A DNA stretch of 46,509 nucleotides from Klebsiella indica (GTDB lineage: Bacteria > Pseudomonadota > Gammaproteobacteria > Enterobacterales > Enterobacteriaceae), in the NCBI RefSeq assembly GCF_005860775.1, contig NZ_VCHQ01000035.1:1-46509 (forward strand), read 5' to 3'. This document shows, piece after piece, positions 1-8,940 of the stretch (within the stretch, counting starts at the first letter, position 1; each line of letters starts with the position of its first letter). A program made the position numbers and the translations under genes. Under the pieces are notes generated by a model. The model was given only the letters and a program-made list of their open reading frames with translations. It did not search any database and was not told where the DNA came from.

Positions 1-2
1 CC

Positions 3-1253
3 CGTACACGTAAACCCTTCCCTGAATCACTCCTCCGGGATGAAAAGCGTCTGCTACCGGCAGAGCCCTGTTGCCCGGACTGTGGGGGGGCGCTGAGTTA
101 TCTGGGTGAGGATGCCGCCGAACAACTGGAGCTGATGCGCAGCGCCTTCCGGGTTATCCGCACGGTGCGCGAAAAACACGCCTGTACGAAGTGCGACCGT
201 ATCGTTCAGGCTCCGGCGCCTTCACGGCCCATCGAACGCGGTATCGCCGGGCCGGGGCTACTGGCACGGGTACTCACATCAAAGTACGCAGAGCATACAC
301 CGCTGTATCGTCAGTCAGAAATATATGCCCGCCAGGGTGTTGAGCTGAGCCGCTCAGTGCTGTCGGGCTGGGTGGATGCCTGTTGCCGGCTGCTGTCACC
401 GCTGGAAGAGGCGCTTCGAAACTATGTGCTGACTGATGGCAAGCTCCACGCCGATGACACGCCCGTCCCGGTGCTGTTGCCGGGCAATAAAAAGACGAAG
501 ACCGGACGGTTATGGACGTACGTTCGTGACGACCGTAACGCCGGGTCAGCGTCGCCACCGGCGGTCTGGTTCGCATACAGCCCGGACAGAAAAGGCATCC
601 ACCCGCAGACCCATCTTGCGGGGTTCAGCGGAGTGCTGCAGGCGGATGCTTACGCCGGGTTCCATGAGCTCTACCGCGAAGGTCATATAAAGGAAGCGGG
701 CTGCCGGGCCCATGCCCGCCGAAAGATCCATGATGTGCATATCCGCACTCCGTCGGCCCTGACGGAAGAAGCGCTGAAACGGATCGGCGAGTTGTATGCT
801 ATCGAAGCGGATATAAGGGGAATGCCAGCAGAACAGCGGGTTGCCGAACGCCAGTTGAAAACGAAAGCGCTTCTTAAATCACTGGAAAACTGGCTGCGTG
901 AAAAGATGAAAACCCTGTCGCGACACTCAGAACTGGCGAAGGCGTTCGCTTATGCCCTGAATCAGTGGCAAGCGTTGATGTACTACGCAGACAACGGCTG
1001 GGCTGAAGCGGATAACAACATCGCGGAGAATGCTCTGCGAATGGTCAGTCTGGGTCGTAAAAACTACCTGTTCTTCGGCTCTGATCATGGTGGTGAGCGC
1101 GGAGCGTTGCTGTACAGCCTGATCGGGACGTGCAAACTGAACGGCGTGGAGCCGGAAAGCTACCTTCGCTATGTCCTTGACGTCATTGCTGACTGGCCGA
1201 TAAACCGGGTGAATGAACTGCTCCCCTGGCGCGTCGCACTGCCAACGGAATAA
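3..1253 (+). CDS. tnpC: IS66 family transposase TnpC, 5'-partial
   Basis: This is the DDE transposase of an IS66-type element. The frame is already open at base 3 and reads through before the first internal ATG at 135, so the true start lies outside the window. The visible N-terminal part carries the family's CPDCGG zinc-finger-like motif followed by a second Cys pair (ACTKCD). The catalytic domain shows HADDTPV (first Asp), QADAYAGF (second Asp) and ADNNIAENALR (Glu), all intact. The C-terminal GTCKLNGVEPESYLRYVL is the usual IS66 C-terminal segment. There is no frameshift, so this copy could be active if tnpA and tnpB are intact upstream. Confidence 0.93.
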   Translation, partial: RTRKPFPESLLRDEKRLLPAEPCCPDCGGALSYLGEDAAEQLELMRSAFRVIRTVREKHACTKCDRIVQAPAPSRPIERGIAGPGLLARVLTSKYAEHTPLYRQSEIYARQGVELSRSVLSGWVDACCRLLSPLEEALRNYVLTDGKLHADDTPVPVLLPGNKKTKTGRLWTYVRDDRNAGSASPPAVWFAYSPDRKGIHPQTHLAGFSGVLQADAYAGFHELYREGHIKEAGCRAHARRKIHDVHIRTPSALTEEALKRIGELYAIEADIRGMPAEQRVAERQLKTKALLKSLENWLREKMKTLSRHSELAKAFAYALNQWQALMYYADNGWAEADNNIAENALRMVSLGRKNYLFFGSDHGGERGALLYSLIGTCKLNGVEPESYLRYVLDVIADWPINRVNELLPWRVALPTE

Positions 1254-1274
1254 CACATCCCCGTCAATACGGCC

Positions 1275-1290
1275 CTCGGTGTACGCTTAC
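1275..1290 (-). repeat. IS66 right terminal inverted repeat
   Basis: The outer end of the element reads CCTCGGTGTACGCTTAC on the plus strand, the complement of a GTAAGCG-type IS66 terminus. It lies 22 bp after the transposase stop codon. The regulator's reading frame changes from recognisable FCD-domain protein to nonsense exactly here, which fixes the junction at 1290/1291. Confidence 0.8.
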
Positions 1291-1774
1291 GCATGTGCGA
1301 CATATCGAGTAACACTTTGTTCTTGCTTGCTTCTGATATGGCAAGGTGAAACTGTTTATCAAGGGAATAAAAACCATAAACATTATTCTCGAGGATGGCT
1401 TTCTCCATACTGAGATACAGGGACTCAATTTTCTGGATTAAACTATCCTCACCAGCCTGAGCAGCAAGTTTCGCACAGTGACTATCAACCAGTTCACGGG
1501 TATAGAGAATTTCTTCGATCGTATAGTCGCTGGAGGCGTGTTTTTTATCCGAAACGATGACCCCATTACCGGACTGGATAGTAATCCAGCCAGAAATTTC
1601 CAGCACAATAAGCGCTTCCCGGAGTGATGCCCGGCTAACAGCAAGTTGCTTCGCCAGCTCGCGTTCAGGTGGCAGGAAGCTTCCTGGAGGAAAAATATTA
1701 TCATTGATCAGTTTGATGATGAGATTAGCAATTTTTTGATAAAGTCTCTCCTGTTTTATCTCAGGAATAACCAT
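1291..1774 (-). pseudogene. GntR/FadR-family regulator truncated by IS66
   Basis: The gene encodes a winged-helix DNA-binding domain (residues about 8-75; PPERELAKQLAVSRASLREAL is cut here as PPERELAKQLAVSR plus ASLREAL) followed by the start of an FCD ligand-binding domain (YTRELVDSHCAKLAAQ, then FHLAISEASKN). It resembles the UxuR/ExuR hexuronate repressors most. About 161 native residues remain; the frame then enters IS66 DNA and gains about 40 foreign residues before stopping at 1169. Family members are about 240-260 residues, so the last helices of the FCD domain, which carry part of the effector and metal site, are missing. Loss of regulation is likely. The target genes are not in the window. 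Confidence 0.85.
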
Positions 1775-2196
1775 GTGCCCCCCATTTTCTTACTCTGCGC
1801 AAATTTTCGTTGGCTATCATATCATTCCTGGACTTAAGAGTCGTACTCAAGAGTTAAAGCCTCCTTGATTTCCATCGTTGAGAGGTCTCGGGGCGAGTCT
1901 GGGTAAGCGGTCAGAATCATTATTGCAGTGCGCTGCATTTAAATATCAATGGTCTGATGGAGATTTACTCTCTTTTTCAATGCTGTAAATACCCGTAACG
2001 CACGAAGTGCAATGATTGTCCCCGCAGTAATAACCCCCACACGACAAGCAGCACAAGGAAAATGTCATCGCCGGACGAGCCTGGGTGGAGAAATATCCTC
2101 CGATAAAAATCAAACGGTAGACAAATATCTCTCGCCAGTCCTCATATCCAACCTAACATCCCTGACATTTCCTCTGCCTTCATTTGGTGGAACACT

Positions 2197-2223
2197 TGCA
2201 CCGTTTGTGATCGACGCGGTGCC
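2197..2223. promoter_or_regulatory. Possible NtrC half-sites
   Basis: TGCACC at 2197-2202 and GGTGCC at 2218-2223 are the two halves of the NtrC consensus (TGCACC, 5 nt, GGTGCA) but with 15 nt between them, one helical turn more than usual. They lie roughly 125-150 bp before the predicted start of the sigma-54 transcript, a normal enhancer distance. The spacing makes this a tentative call. Confidence 0.4.
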
Positions 2224-2320
2224 ATATTGCCCCCTTTTGGTATTCCGTTGTCATCGCTGTTTTCAGGGTGCGTGAGATTATAAATATTTACTACCAGTGA
2301 TTTCAGTGGATTACAAAATT

Positions 2321-2335
2321 TGGCACCAGAATTGC
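2321..2335 (+). promoter_or_regulatory. Sigma-54 promoter of aapJQMP
   Basis: TGGCAC, five bases, then TTGC matches the -24/-12 consensus (TGGCAC N5 TTGC) completely, with the invariant GG and GC 10 bp apart. Transcription would start near 2347, about 80 nt before aapJ. Known biology agrees: the E. coli yhdWXYZ operon is reported as NtrC-activated under nitrogen limitation. Confidence 0.9.
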
Positions 2336-2429
2336 TTATTCATTAATGGCTGATGGCCGCACACAGAAAAAGCGCACTTAAAATGCGCAATGCAACCACA
2401 TAACCACATTTCTTCACACAGGATGCTTT

Positions 2430-3455
2430 ATGAAAAAGATTATGTTCTCTACTTTATTCGCAGCAGCTTCTCTGCTTGCCGTCGCGCAGCAAGCGCATGC
2501 GGGCGCCACGTTGGATGCAATTAAGAAGAAAGGGTTTGTTCAGTGCGGTATCAGTGATGGTCTGCCGGGGTTCTCTTATGCCGATGCCAGCGGCAAATTC
2601 ACTGGTATTGATGTGGATGTCTGTCGTGCCACTGCGGCTGCGGTGTTTGGCGATGCCAGCAAAGTCAAATACACGCCACTGACGGCAAAAGAGCGTTTTA
2701 CCGCGCTGCAATCCGGTGAAGTGGACATTCTGTCCCGTAACACGACCTGGACCTCTTCGCGCGATGGCGGCATGGGCTTCCTGTTTGCCGGCGTGAACTA
2801 TTATGACGGCATCGGTTTTCTGACCCATAAAAAAGCCGGTCTCAAAAGCGCGAAAGAACTGGATGGCGCCACCGTCTGTATCCAGGCCGGTACCGATACC
2901 GAGCTGAACGTAGCGGATTACTTCAAAGCTAACAATATGCAATACACGCCGGTGACCTTCGACCGCTCTGACGAATCCGCCAAAGCGCTTGACAGCGGCC
3001 GCTGCGATACCCTGGCGTCCGATCAGTCTCAACTGTACGCGCTGCGTATTAAGCTGGGCAAACCGGATGAGTTCATTGTTTTACCGGAAGTGATTTCGAA
3101 AGAGCCGCTGGGCCCGGTGGTCCGTCGCGGGGATGACGACTGGTTCACCATCGTTAAATGGTCGCTGTTCGCCATGCTCAACGCTGAAGAAATGGGGATT
3201 AACTCGAAAAACGTCGATCAGCTGGCGGCAAAACCCTCCAACCCGGACGTGGCTCACCTGCTGGGTGCTGAAGGCGACTTTGGCAAGGATCTGAAGCTCG
3301 ACAACAAATGGGCGTTCAACATTATTAAACAGGTCGGTAACTACCAGGAAAGCTTTGACCGTAACGTCGGTAAAGACAGTGCTCTGAAAATCTCGCGTGG
3401 CCTGAATGCGCTCTGGAATCAGGGTGGCATTCAGTACGCACCGCCGGTGCGTTAA
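2430..3455 (+). CDS. aapJ: Amino-acid ABC transporter periplasmic binding protein AapJ (YhdW)
   Basis: This is the periplasmic solute-binding protein of a general L-amino-acid importer. It is 341 residues with a signal peptide ending near AQQAHA (residues 19-24), then a family 3 binding fold: GFVQCGISDGLPGFSY, the GIDVDVCRA segment, and STDLLSR-type binding loop (here DILSRNTTWTSSRD). It delivers amino acids to the AapQM permease. An SD (CAGGA) precedes the ATG by about 8 nt. It is the first gene of a four-gene operon, followed by a hairpin before aapQ that probably lets it be made in excess. In E. coli K-12 the corresponding yhdW is annotated as a pseudogene; here it is full length. Confidence 0.93.
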   Translation: MKKIMFSTLFAAASLLAVAQQAHAGATLDAIKKKGFVQCGISDGLPGFSYADASGKFTGIDVDVCRATAAAVFGDASKVKYTPLTAKERFTALQSGEVDILSRNTTWTSSRDGGMGFLFAGVNYYDGIGFLTHKKAGLKSAKELDGATVCIQAGTDTELNVADYFKANNMQYTPVTFDRSDESAKALDSGRCDTLASDQSQLYALRIKLGKPDEFIVLPEVISKEPLGPVVRRGDDDWFTIVKWSLFAMLNAEEMGINSKNVDQLAAKPSNPDVAHLLGAEGDFGKDLKLDNKWAFNIIKQVGNYQESFDRNVGKDSALKISRGLNALWNQGGIQYAPPVR

Positions 3456-3470
3456 TTCCGCCTTCCCGTC

Positions 3471-3493
3471 GGGCACTGCGCCATGCGGTGCCC
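3471..3493 (+). promoter_or_regulatory. Intra-operon hairpin between aapJ and aapQ
   Basis: GGGCACTGC and GCGGTGCCC pair around a short GCCAT loop in the 65-bp aapJ-aapQ gap. No U-tract follows. Such stems behind binding-protein genes usually protect the upstream mRNA or partly terminate transcription, giving more binding protein than permease. Confidence 0.6.
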
Positions 3494-3520
3494 AATGCGT
3501 TTTTTCACTGAGGTTTCAAT

Positions 3521-4699
3521 ATGTCTCAACGCCCAACCGTAAAAAGGGATTTTTCCATCGGTAACCCTACGGTTCGCGCCTGGTTTTACCAGATAGTCGC
3601 CATTGTGGCTGTGTTTACCGTTGCGGGATATCTCATCCACAACACGGTAATAAACCTGGCCAATCGCGGCATTACCTCCGGTTTTGGTTTTCTTGAACGT
3701 AACGCTGGCTTCGGCATTGTCCAGCATCTGATTGATTATACGGAAGGCGATACCTACGCGCGCGTGTTCCTGGTGGGATTAACCAATACCCTGCTGGTTT
3801 CCGCGCTCTGTATCGTTTTCGCTTCTATTCTCGGCTTCTTTATCGGCCTCGCGCGTCTGTCGGATAACTGGCTGCTGCGTAAGCTATCAACCATTTACAT
3901 CGAAACGTTCCGTAATATTCCACCGTTGTTACAGATTTTCTTCTGGTATTTCGCGGTGCTGCGTAATCTGCCCGGTCCACGCCAGGCATTGAGTGCGTTC
4001 GATCTGATATTTGTCAGCAATCGTGGCCTGTACATCCCATGGCCTACCTCAGCGCCGGGCTCCTGGCCCTTTGTCATCGCACTGGCGCTGGCGATTGCCG
4101 GTAGCGTTGGCTTGCTGAAGTTTAATCGCAAACATCAGTTAAAGACCGGTCAGTTGCGCCGTACCTGGCCGTTTGCCGTGGCCATGTTCATCGTCTTCCC
4201 GCTGATCGCTCATCTGCTATTTGGGGTCGCCGCCCACTGGGATATCCCGCAACTTCGTGGATTTAATTTCCGCGGTGGGTTCGTCATGATCCCAGAGCTG
4301 GCTTCCCTGACCCTGGCGCTGTCGATCTACACATCGTCGTTTATTGCTGAAGTGATTCGCTCCGGTATTCAGTCGGTCCCGTCCGGGCAGAATGAAGCCG
4401 CCCGTTCGCTGGGATTGCCGAATCCGGTCACTATGCGCCAGGTGATCATCCCGCAGGCAATGCGGGTGATCATTCCGCCGCTGACCAGCCAGTACCTCAA
4501 CATCGTGAAAAACTCCTCACTGGCGGCGGCGATCGGCTACCCGGATATGGTATCGCTGTTCGCCGGTACGGTGCTGAATCAGACAGGTCAGGCTATTGAG
4601 ACCATTGCCATTACTATGGCGGTGTACCTGAGCATCAGTCTGATTATTTCGCTGCTGATGAACCTCTACAACCGCAAGATCGCGCTGGTTGAGCGTTAA
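3521..4699 (+). CDS. aapQ: Amino-acid ABC transporter permease AapQ (YhdX)
   Basis: This inner-membrane subunit of the polar amino-acid importer is 392 residues long. It has an N-terminal membrane segment (WFYQIVAIVAVFTVAGYLI in part), a central hydrophobic region and a C-terminal HisMQ-type core. The cytoplasmic coupling loop is visible as NEAARSLGLPNPVTMRQVIIPQA, cited here as NEAARSLG...VIIPQA. It pairs with AapM to form the heterodimeric channel bound by AapP. Size matches the AapQ family (about 390-400). An SD (TGAGG) precedes the ATG. The gene ends 15 bp before aapM. Confidence 0.93.
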   Translation: MSQRPTVKRDFSIGNPTVRAWFYQIVAIVAVFTVAGYLIHNTVINLANRGITSGFGFLERNAGFGIVQHLIDYTEGDTYARVFLVGLTNTLLVSALCIVFASILGFFIGLARLSDNWLLRKLSTIYIETFRNIPPLLQIFFWYFAVLRNLPGPRQALSAFDLIFVSNRGLYIPWPTSAPGSWPFVIALALAIAGSVGLLKFNRKHQLKTGQLRRTWPFAVAMFIVFPLIAHLLFGVAAHWDIPQLRGFNFRGGFVMIPELASLTLALSIYTSSFIAEVIRSGIQSVPSGQNEAARSLGLPNPVTMRQVIIPQAMRVIIPPLTSQYLNIVKNSSLAAAIGYPDMVSLFAGTVLNQTGQAIETIAITMAVYLSISLIISLLMNLYNRKIALVER

Positions 4700-4714
4700 G
4701 AGAACGGAATAACT

Positions 4715-5815
4715 ATGTCTGTTACCACACATGAAACACCGCCTGTGCCGACGAATCCGGTCAGTAAAGCCTGGGCCTGGGCACGTAAAAACCTGTTCTC
4801 CAGCTGGTTCAATACCCTGCTGACGCTGCTATGCCTGTGGATTATCTGGAACGTGATCCCCCCGGCGCTGAACTGGCTGATCTTCCAGGCGAACTGGGTC
4901 GGATCAACCCGTGCCGACTGCACCAGAGAAGGTGCCTGCTGGGTGTTTATCCATGCGCGTTTTGGTCAGTTTATGTATGGCCTTTATCCCCATGAGCTGC
5001 GCTGGCGTATCAATCTGGCGCTGGTGATTGGGCTACTGTCCATCATTCCGATGTTTATCAAATCGATGCCGCGCCGTGGCCGTTACATCGTCTGCTGGGT
5101 GGTGGCCTATCCCATTATCGTCTGGCTGCTGATGTACGGTGGCTACTTTGGCCTTGGCCGCGTGGAAACCCGCCAGTGGGGCGGCCTGACGCTGACGCTG
5201 ATTATCGCATCGGTGGGGATTGCCGGCGCGATACCGCTAGGGATTTTACTGGCGCTGGCGCGTCGTTCAAAGATGCCGGTCGTACGAACCCTGTCGGTAA
5301 TTTTTATCGAATTCTGGCGTGGGGTACCGCTGATTACCGTGCTGTTTATGTCATCGGTGATGCTGCCGCTATTTATGGCCGAAGGGACCACCATCGATAA
5401 GCTGGTGCGCGCCCTGGTCGGGGTCGTTCTGTTCCAGTCGGCCTATATCGCGGAGGTCGTGCGCGGTGGCTTGCAGGCGCTGCCCAAAGGGCAGTATGAA
5501 GCGGCGGAATCGCTGGCGCTGGGTTACTGGAAAACGCAGATTCTGGTTATTCTGCCCCAGGCGCTCAAGGTCACGATCCCCGGTCTGGTCAACACCATCA
5601 TCGCGTTATTTAAAGATACCAGTCTGGTGATCATCATCGGCCTGTTCGATCTTTTCAGTAGCGTGCAGCAGGCAACGGTTGACCCTACATGGCTGGGAAT
5701 GTCGACGGAGGGCTATGTTTTTGCCGCTCTCGTTTATTGGATTTTTTGTTTTAGCATGTCTCGCTTTAGCCAGCATCTGGAACAGCGTTTTTACACCGGG
5801 CGTAAATCGCACTGA
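4715..5815 (+). CDS. aapM: Amino-acid ABC transporter permease AapM (YhdY)
   Basis: This is the second membrane subunit of the importer, 366 residues. The N-terminal third has extra membrane segments, and a periplasmic stretch contains two Cys ([10 protein letters not shown]) typical of the AapM family. The C-terminal HisMQ domain carries the coupling motif [19 protein letters not shown], seen as EAAESLALG plus ILPQA. It lies 15 bp after aapQ and 8 bp before aapP, so the genes are translated as one unit. Confidence 0.93.
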   Translation: MSVTTHETPPVPTNPVSKAWAWARKNLFSSWFNTLLTLLCLWIIWNVIPPALNWLIFQANWVGSTRADCTREGACWVFIHARFGQFMYGLYPHELRWRINLALVIGLLSIIPMFIKSMPRRGRYIVCWVVAYPIIVWLLMYGGYFGLGRVETRQWGGLTLTLIIASVGIAGAIPLGILLALARRSKMPVVRTLSVIFIEFWRGVPLITVLFMSSVMLPLFMAEGTTIDKLVRALVGVVLFQSAYIAEVVRGGLQALPKGQYEAAESLALGYWKTQILVILPQALKVTIPGLVNTIIALFKDTSLVIIIGLFDLFSSVQQATVDPTWLGMSTEGYVFAALVYWIFCFSMSRFSQHLEQRFYTGRKSH

Positions 5816-5823
5816 GGTTTTAT

Positions 5824-6585
5824 ATGACACAATCTATGATTAATTCTGCTGACGCAATGATGATTTCGCTCGAAAATGTGAATAAATGGTACGGACAATT
5901 CCATGTGCTGAAAGATATTAACCTGCAGGTGAAACCGCGCGAACGTATTGTGCTCTGCGGGCCTTCAGGGTCGGGCAAATCGACCACGATTCGCTGCATC
6001 AACCACCTCGAAGAACATCAGAAAGGGCGTATCGTGGTGGATGGTATTCATCTCAATGATGATGTTCGCAATATAGAACGCGTGCGAACGGAAGTCGGTA
6101 TGGTATTTCAACACTTTAATCTTTTCCCGCACCTGACTGTTATACAGAACTGTACGCTGGCGCCGACCTGGGTACGTAAGATACCGAAAAAAGAGGCGGA
6201 AGAGCTGGCAATGCACTATCTGCAGCGGGTACGTATTGCTGAGCATGCGCATAAATTTCCGGGACAACTGTCCGGCGGCCAGCAGCAGCGCGTCGCGATC
6301 GCCCGTTCGCTGTGTATGAAGCCCAAAATCATGTTATTTGATGAACCGACTTCCGCCCTTGACCCGGAGATGGTTAAAGAGGTGCTCGATACCATGATTG
6401 GTCTGGCAGAAGACGGTATGACGATGCTGTGCGTTACCCATGAAATGGGCTTTGCCCGCACGGTGGCTGACCGGGTGATCTTTATGGATCGCGGTGAGAT
6501 TGTGGAGCAGGCGCCCCCGCAGGAGTTCTTCTCTCAGCCGAAGTCAGAGCGTACCCGCGCGTTTCTGTCGCAGGTTATTCACTAG
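5824..6585 (+). CDS. aapP: Amino-acid ABC transporter ATPase AapP (YhdZ)
   Basis: This is the cytoplasmic ATPase that powers the AapJQM importer, 253 residues, very close to E. coli YhdZ. Visible motifs are Walker [10 protein letters not shown], the Q-loop ([12 protein letters not shown]), signature [13 protein letters not shown], Walker [13 protein letters not shown] and the H-loop CVTHEMGFA. The start at 5824 follows an SD (TGAGG) ending the previous gene, and matches the family's N-terminus. In E. coli this gene borders the 3' end of rrnD; here it is followed by accessory genes and rrn lies 40 kb away in a different orientation. Confidence 0.95.
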   Translation: MTQSMINSADAMMISLENVNKWYGQFHVLKDINLQVKPRERIVLCGPSGSGKSTTIRCINHLEEHQKGRIVVDGIHLNDDVRNIERVRTEVGMVFQHFNLFPHLTVIQNCTLAPTWVRKIPKKEAEELAMHYLQRVRIAEHAHKFPGQLSGGQQQRVAIARSLCMKPKIMLFDEPTSALDPEMVKEVLDTMIGLAEDGMTMLCVTHEMGFARTVADRVIFMDRGEIVEQAPPQEFFSQPKSERTRAFLSQVIH

Positions 6586-6593
6586 ACGCTCGA

Positions 6594-6854
6594 TCATCCC
6601 CCTCGCTTAGGCCGAGGGGGAAAAGGAAGAGGCCGGCCAGAGACGTCCAACACGCGCAGCGTCCCCGCCAGCAACTGCGTATTGCGTTTTATCCGGCCCT
6701 TTAACAAATGCCGTGCGCAGCCGGCACCGAAGCATTTCGCTACCCCGCTGAGATACCAGGTCAGTTCGGGAATCAGTTCGCTGAAAGTGGCGATATGCTG
6801 CGTTGCCAGCGCGGCGTATGACTCATTCTCGATCACCGGTATGCTGTAGCGCAA
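6594..6854 (-). CDS. Doubtful 86-residue reading frame
   Basis: An open frame of 86 codons runs on the minus strand from a TTG at 6854, next to the Fur-controlled promoter. Its middle part (residues about 20-70, ELTWYLSGVAKCFGAG then RIKRNTQLLAGTLRVLD) has codon use like real enterobacterial genes. However, there is no ATG, no SD, and the last residues are translated from the aapP hairpin. It may be the remnant of a larger gene once transcribed divergently from the Fur promoter. I do not recognise the family. Confidence 0.25.
   Translation of the reverse strand: MRYSIPVIENESYAALATQHIATFSELIPELTWYLSGVAKCFGAGCARHLLKGRIKRNTQLLAGTLRVLDVSGRPLPFPPRPKRGG
6598..6620. terminator. Hairpin after aapP
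   Basis: CCCCCTCG and CGAGGGGG form a perfect 8-bp stem around a 7-nt loop, 13 bp after the aapP stop. No U-tract follows on either strand, so it may act as a mRNA-end stabiliser or a weak terminator for the aap operon. Confidence 0.55.
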
Positions 6855-6884
6855 CGCTTAGCGCCTCTTCACAAAGACATTGGG

Positions 6885-6920
6885 TTGACAGCCTTTGTGA
6901 TATTGATAATCATTATCAAT
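6885..6920 (+). promoter_or_regulatory. Fur-controlled sigma-70 promoter
   Basis: A perfect 19-bp palindrome ATTGATAATCATTATCAAT (6902-6920) matches the Fur consensus GATAATGATAATCATTATC at almost every position. A perfect -35 hexamer TTGACA lies at 6885-6890, and the region 17 bp further on falls within the Fur box, so Fur with iron would block RNA polymerase. It points to the FAD monooxygenase at 6985, 65 bp downstream. Confidence 0.88.
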
Positions 6921-6984
6921 AGTGCATTTCTTCCACGACGCGTCGGTTTACTGCAGCCGCGTCGTTCCACGGGGACTTAAGAGC

Positions 6985-8196
6985 ATGTCATCATCCTCGA
7001 TTGCGTCTTACACTACCGATTGCTGCATCGTAGGCGGCGGCCCTGCCGGGTTAATGCTCGGTTATCTGTTAGCCCGGTCGGGCATTGACGTGACGGTACT
7101 GGAGAAGCACGCAGATTTTCTGCGTGATTTTCGCGGCGACACCATTCACCCTTCCACGCTGGAGCTTATGCATCAGCTTGGTCTGCTCGACGATCTCCTG
7201 ATGTTGCCGCACCAGCGCGCGGAAAGCCTGTGGGCGGAGATCGGCGGGCGCAACGAGATGCTGGCCGACTTCTCCCACCTGCCGACGCGCTGCAAATTTA
7301 TCGCCTTCATGCCGCAGTGGGAATTCCTCAGTTTCCTCGCCGGACAGGCCGCCGCTTTTTCCCATTTCACCCTGATACAGTCGGCGCAGGTGATCGCGCT
7401 GCGCTATAAGCAGGGCCAGGTGTGCGGCGTACTGGCGGACAGCCCGGAAGGGCCGATCGACGTTGCCTGCCAGTTGGTGGTCGGCGCCGACGGCAGGCAC
7501 TCCGTGGTGCGGGAAAAAGCAGCGCTCAGCAGCTGATCATTTGGCATGCCGCGGGATCTGCTGTGGATGAAACTCAGTAAACAAGTGGGCGATCCGTCAT
7601 GGTCGATGGGTCATTCCGGGCCAAAGCGTAACTTTATCATGATCGATCGCGGCGATTACTGGCAGTGCGGCTATGCGATCGAGAAGGGGAGTTTCACGAC
7701 GATCCGACAGAACGGACTGGAGAAATTCTTGCTGCAGGTGGCGAGGGTGGCTCCGTTCCAGGACGATCGCTTTCAGGAGATTGTCAGTTGGGAGCAGGTC
7801 AGATTGTTGAGCATCCGTATCGACAGGTTGAAGCAGTGGGCGAAGCCGGGCGTGCTGTGCATCGGCGACGCGGCGCACGCGATGTCGCCGATCGGCGGAG
7901 TGGGCGTCAATCTGGCGATTCAGGATGCGGTGGCGGCCGCTAACGCTATTATCCTGCCGCTGCGCCAGCGGCGTTTGCAGCTAAAACATCTGCGGCGGGT
8001 GCAGCGGCGGCGTGATTTTCCCACTAAAGCCACGCAATTTTTACAAATCAAAATGAGCCGGCGCAGGACGAAAAAACGCCGTCCGGCGGGTCGCTCCCGT
8101 TTGATGATCTGGCTCAGCAACAGCCGCTGGCTGCCGCGGTTAGTCGGCCGCATCATCGGCCTTGGGTTCCGCCGCGAAACGCCACGGATGTTTTAG
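6985..8196 (+). pseudogene. FAD-dependent monooxygenase broken by one in-frame TGA
   Basis: The two open segments 6985-7536 and 7546-8196 are in the same frame, separated only by TGA at 7534-7536. Read through, they make one protein of about 403 residues of the PHBH-like FAD monooxygenase family: CIVGGGPAGLMLGYLLARSG (Rossmann GxGxxG), the DG motif (VVGADGRHSVVREK), and GDAAHAMSPIGGVGVNLAIQDA (FAD ribityl-binding GD motif). The C-terminus is rich in Arg/Lys. The stop sits in the linker just before the FGxPxDxLW segment, with the family spacing kept, so a single base change explains it. The start at 6985 has GGGGA upstream. It is probably inactive, or rescued by readthrough. Iron control is indicated by the Fur box. 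The native substrate is unknown. Confidence 0.82.
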
Positions 8197-8235
8197 CGGC
8201 ATGGGGATGCCGCTGCGGCTTACAACTCCTGTCAA

Positions 8236-8940
8236 TCAGGGAGAAAAAGTCTTCTTCTGCCCTGGGGAAAGCGCATTTAGCGCATTCAACATGATATCCC
8301 GGGTTTGGTTAAGATGTTCTGTCAGTATGGCGATCGCGCGATCGGCATCATTCTCAAGGATCGCAGCCAGAAGTTGATTGTGGTCGGTATTGCGCTCCCC
8401 CTCTTCGGCGGCGGGGGGCAATAAAACGCGCTGATAGATGGAAAATGCCTCAGCCAGCTGTTTTATCATCAGGAACAGCCACTCGCTCCCGCAGTTTTCC
8501 ATCATGATAAAATTAAAATCCTCATGACGTGAATGCCACCCTGGATTTAGCTTTCCAGGCTCTTCCGCCAGCGTTTGAGGTGTATGTACCAGTCGGTGGT
8601 TCGCGGCCACCAGCCGGGCCTGCCACTCTACATCTCCCGTCGCAATTGATTTCCGCAGGGCAATACTTTCAAAGATAATTCGTTGCTCCGTGAGATCCCG
8701 AAGATCGTCAGCGTCTAACCCGCGCACGCTGAAGCCCTGCTGGGGCGCTACATCTACCAGTAATTCGCCGGCCAGGCGATTCAACGCTTCCCTGATAACG
8801 TTGAGACTGACATCAAAGCGATGCGCCAGCTCAGAAATCTTCAGTTTGTTTCCCGGCATCAGTTGCCCGGTCAAAATCAATTCCCTGATACGAGCATAGA
8901 TCGTCTGGTTCAGCGATCTTCCCTCCGTGAGCGTCTTCAT
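8236..8940 (-). CDS. GntR-family (FCD) transcriptional regulator of cluster I
   Basis: This 234-residue regulator has a GntR winged helix at residues about 8-75 (YARIRELILTGQLMPGNKL, then ISELAHRFDVSLNVIREALN) and an all-helical FCD effector domain after it, with HEDFNFIMMENCGS and a DHNQLLAAI segment supplying the usual His/Asp metal-site residues. Proteins of this type usually repress a divergent catabolic operon and release DNA on binding a pathway intermediate. It is transcribed away from the alpha/beta hydrolase gene, with 191 bp of AT-rich DNA between, so it is the likely regulator of cluster I. An SD (GAGG region upstream of ATG) is weak. Confidence 0.88.
   Translation of the reverse strand: MKTLTEGRSLNQTIYARIRELILTGQLMPGNKLKISELAHRFDVSLNVIREALNRLAGELLVDVAPQQGFSVRGLDADDLRDLTEQRIIFESIALRKSIATGDVEWQARLVAANHRLVHTPQTLAEEPGKLNPGWHSRHEDFNFIMMENCGSEWLFLMIKQLAEAFSIYQRVLLPPAAEEGERNTDHNQLLAAILENDADRAIAILTEHLNQTRDIMLNALNALSPGQKKTFSP

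Larger units (their letters stand above)
1..1290 (+). mobile_element. IS66-family insertion sequence, right part only
   Basis: The window opens inside an IS66-family element. It holds most of the tnpC transposase gene and ends at 1290 with a terminal inverted repeat that reads GTAAGCGTACACC from the outer edge inwards, which is the usual GTAAGCG start of IS66-type ends. The left end and the accessory genes tnpA/tnpB would lie before the window. The element sits inside a GntR-family gene whose reading frame runs across the junction into IS DNA. IS66 elements normally duplicate 8 bp of target, so 1291-1298 (GCATGTGC) should reappear beyond the left end. Confidence 0.9.
1775..2429. other. Intergenic region before aapJ
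   Basis: No gene is recognised in these 655 bp. The left part must hold the promoter of the truncated regulator. Around 2010-2275 one frame is open, but it has biased, low-complexity composition and no ribosome binding site. The right part holds the nitrogen-type control sites of aapJQMP (listed separately) and a leader of about 80 nt. Confidence 0.6.

Noticed and set aside
2012..2275. 87-codon open frame before aapJ
   Set aside because: No SD, unusual composition, no recognisable motif, and it overlaps the NtrC-like region.
6598..6620. Strong intrinsic terminator after aapP
   Set aside because: The stem is good, but purines follow on both strands in place of a U-tract, so it was listed only with moderate confidence.
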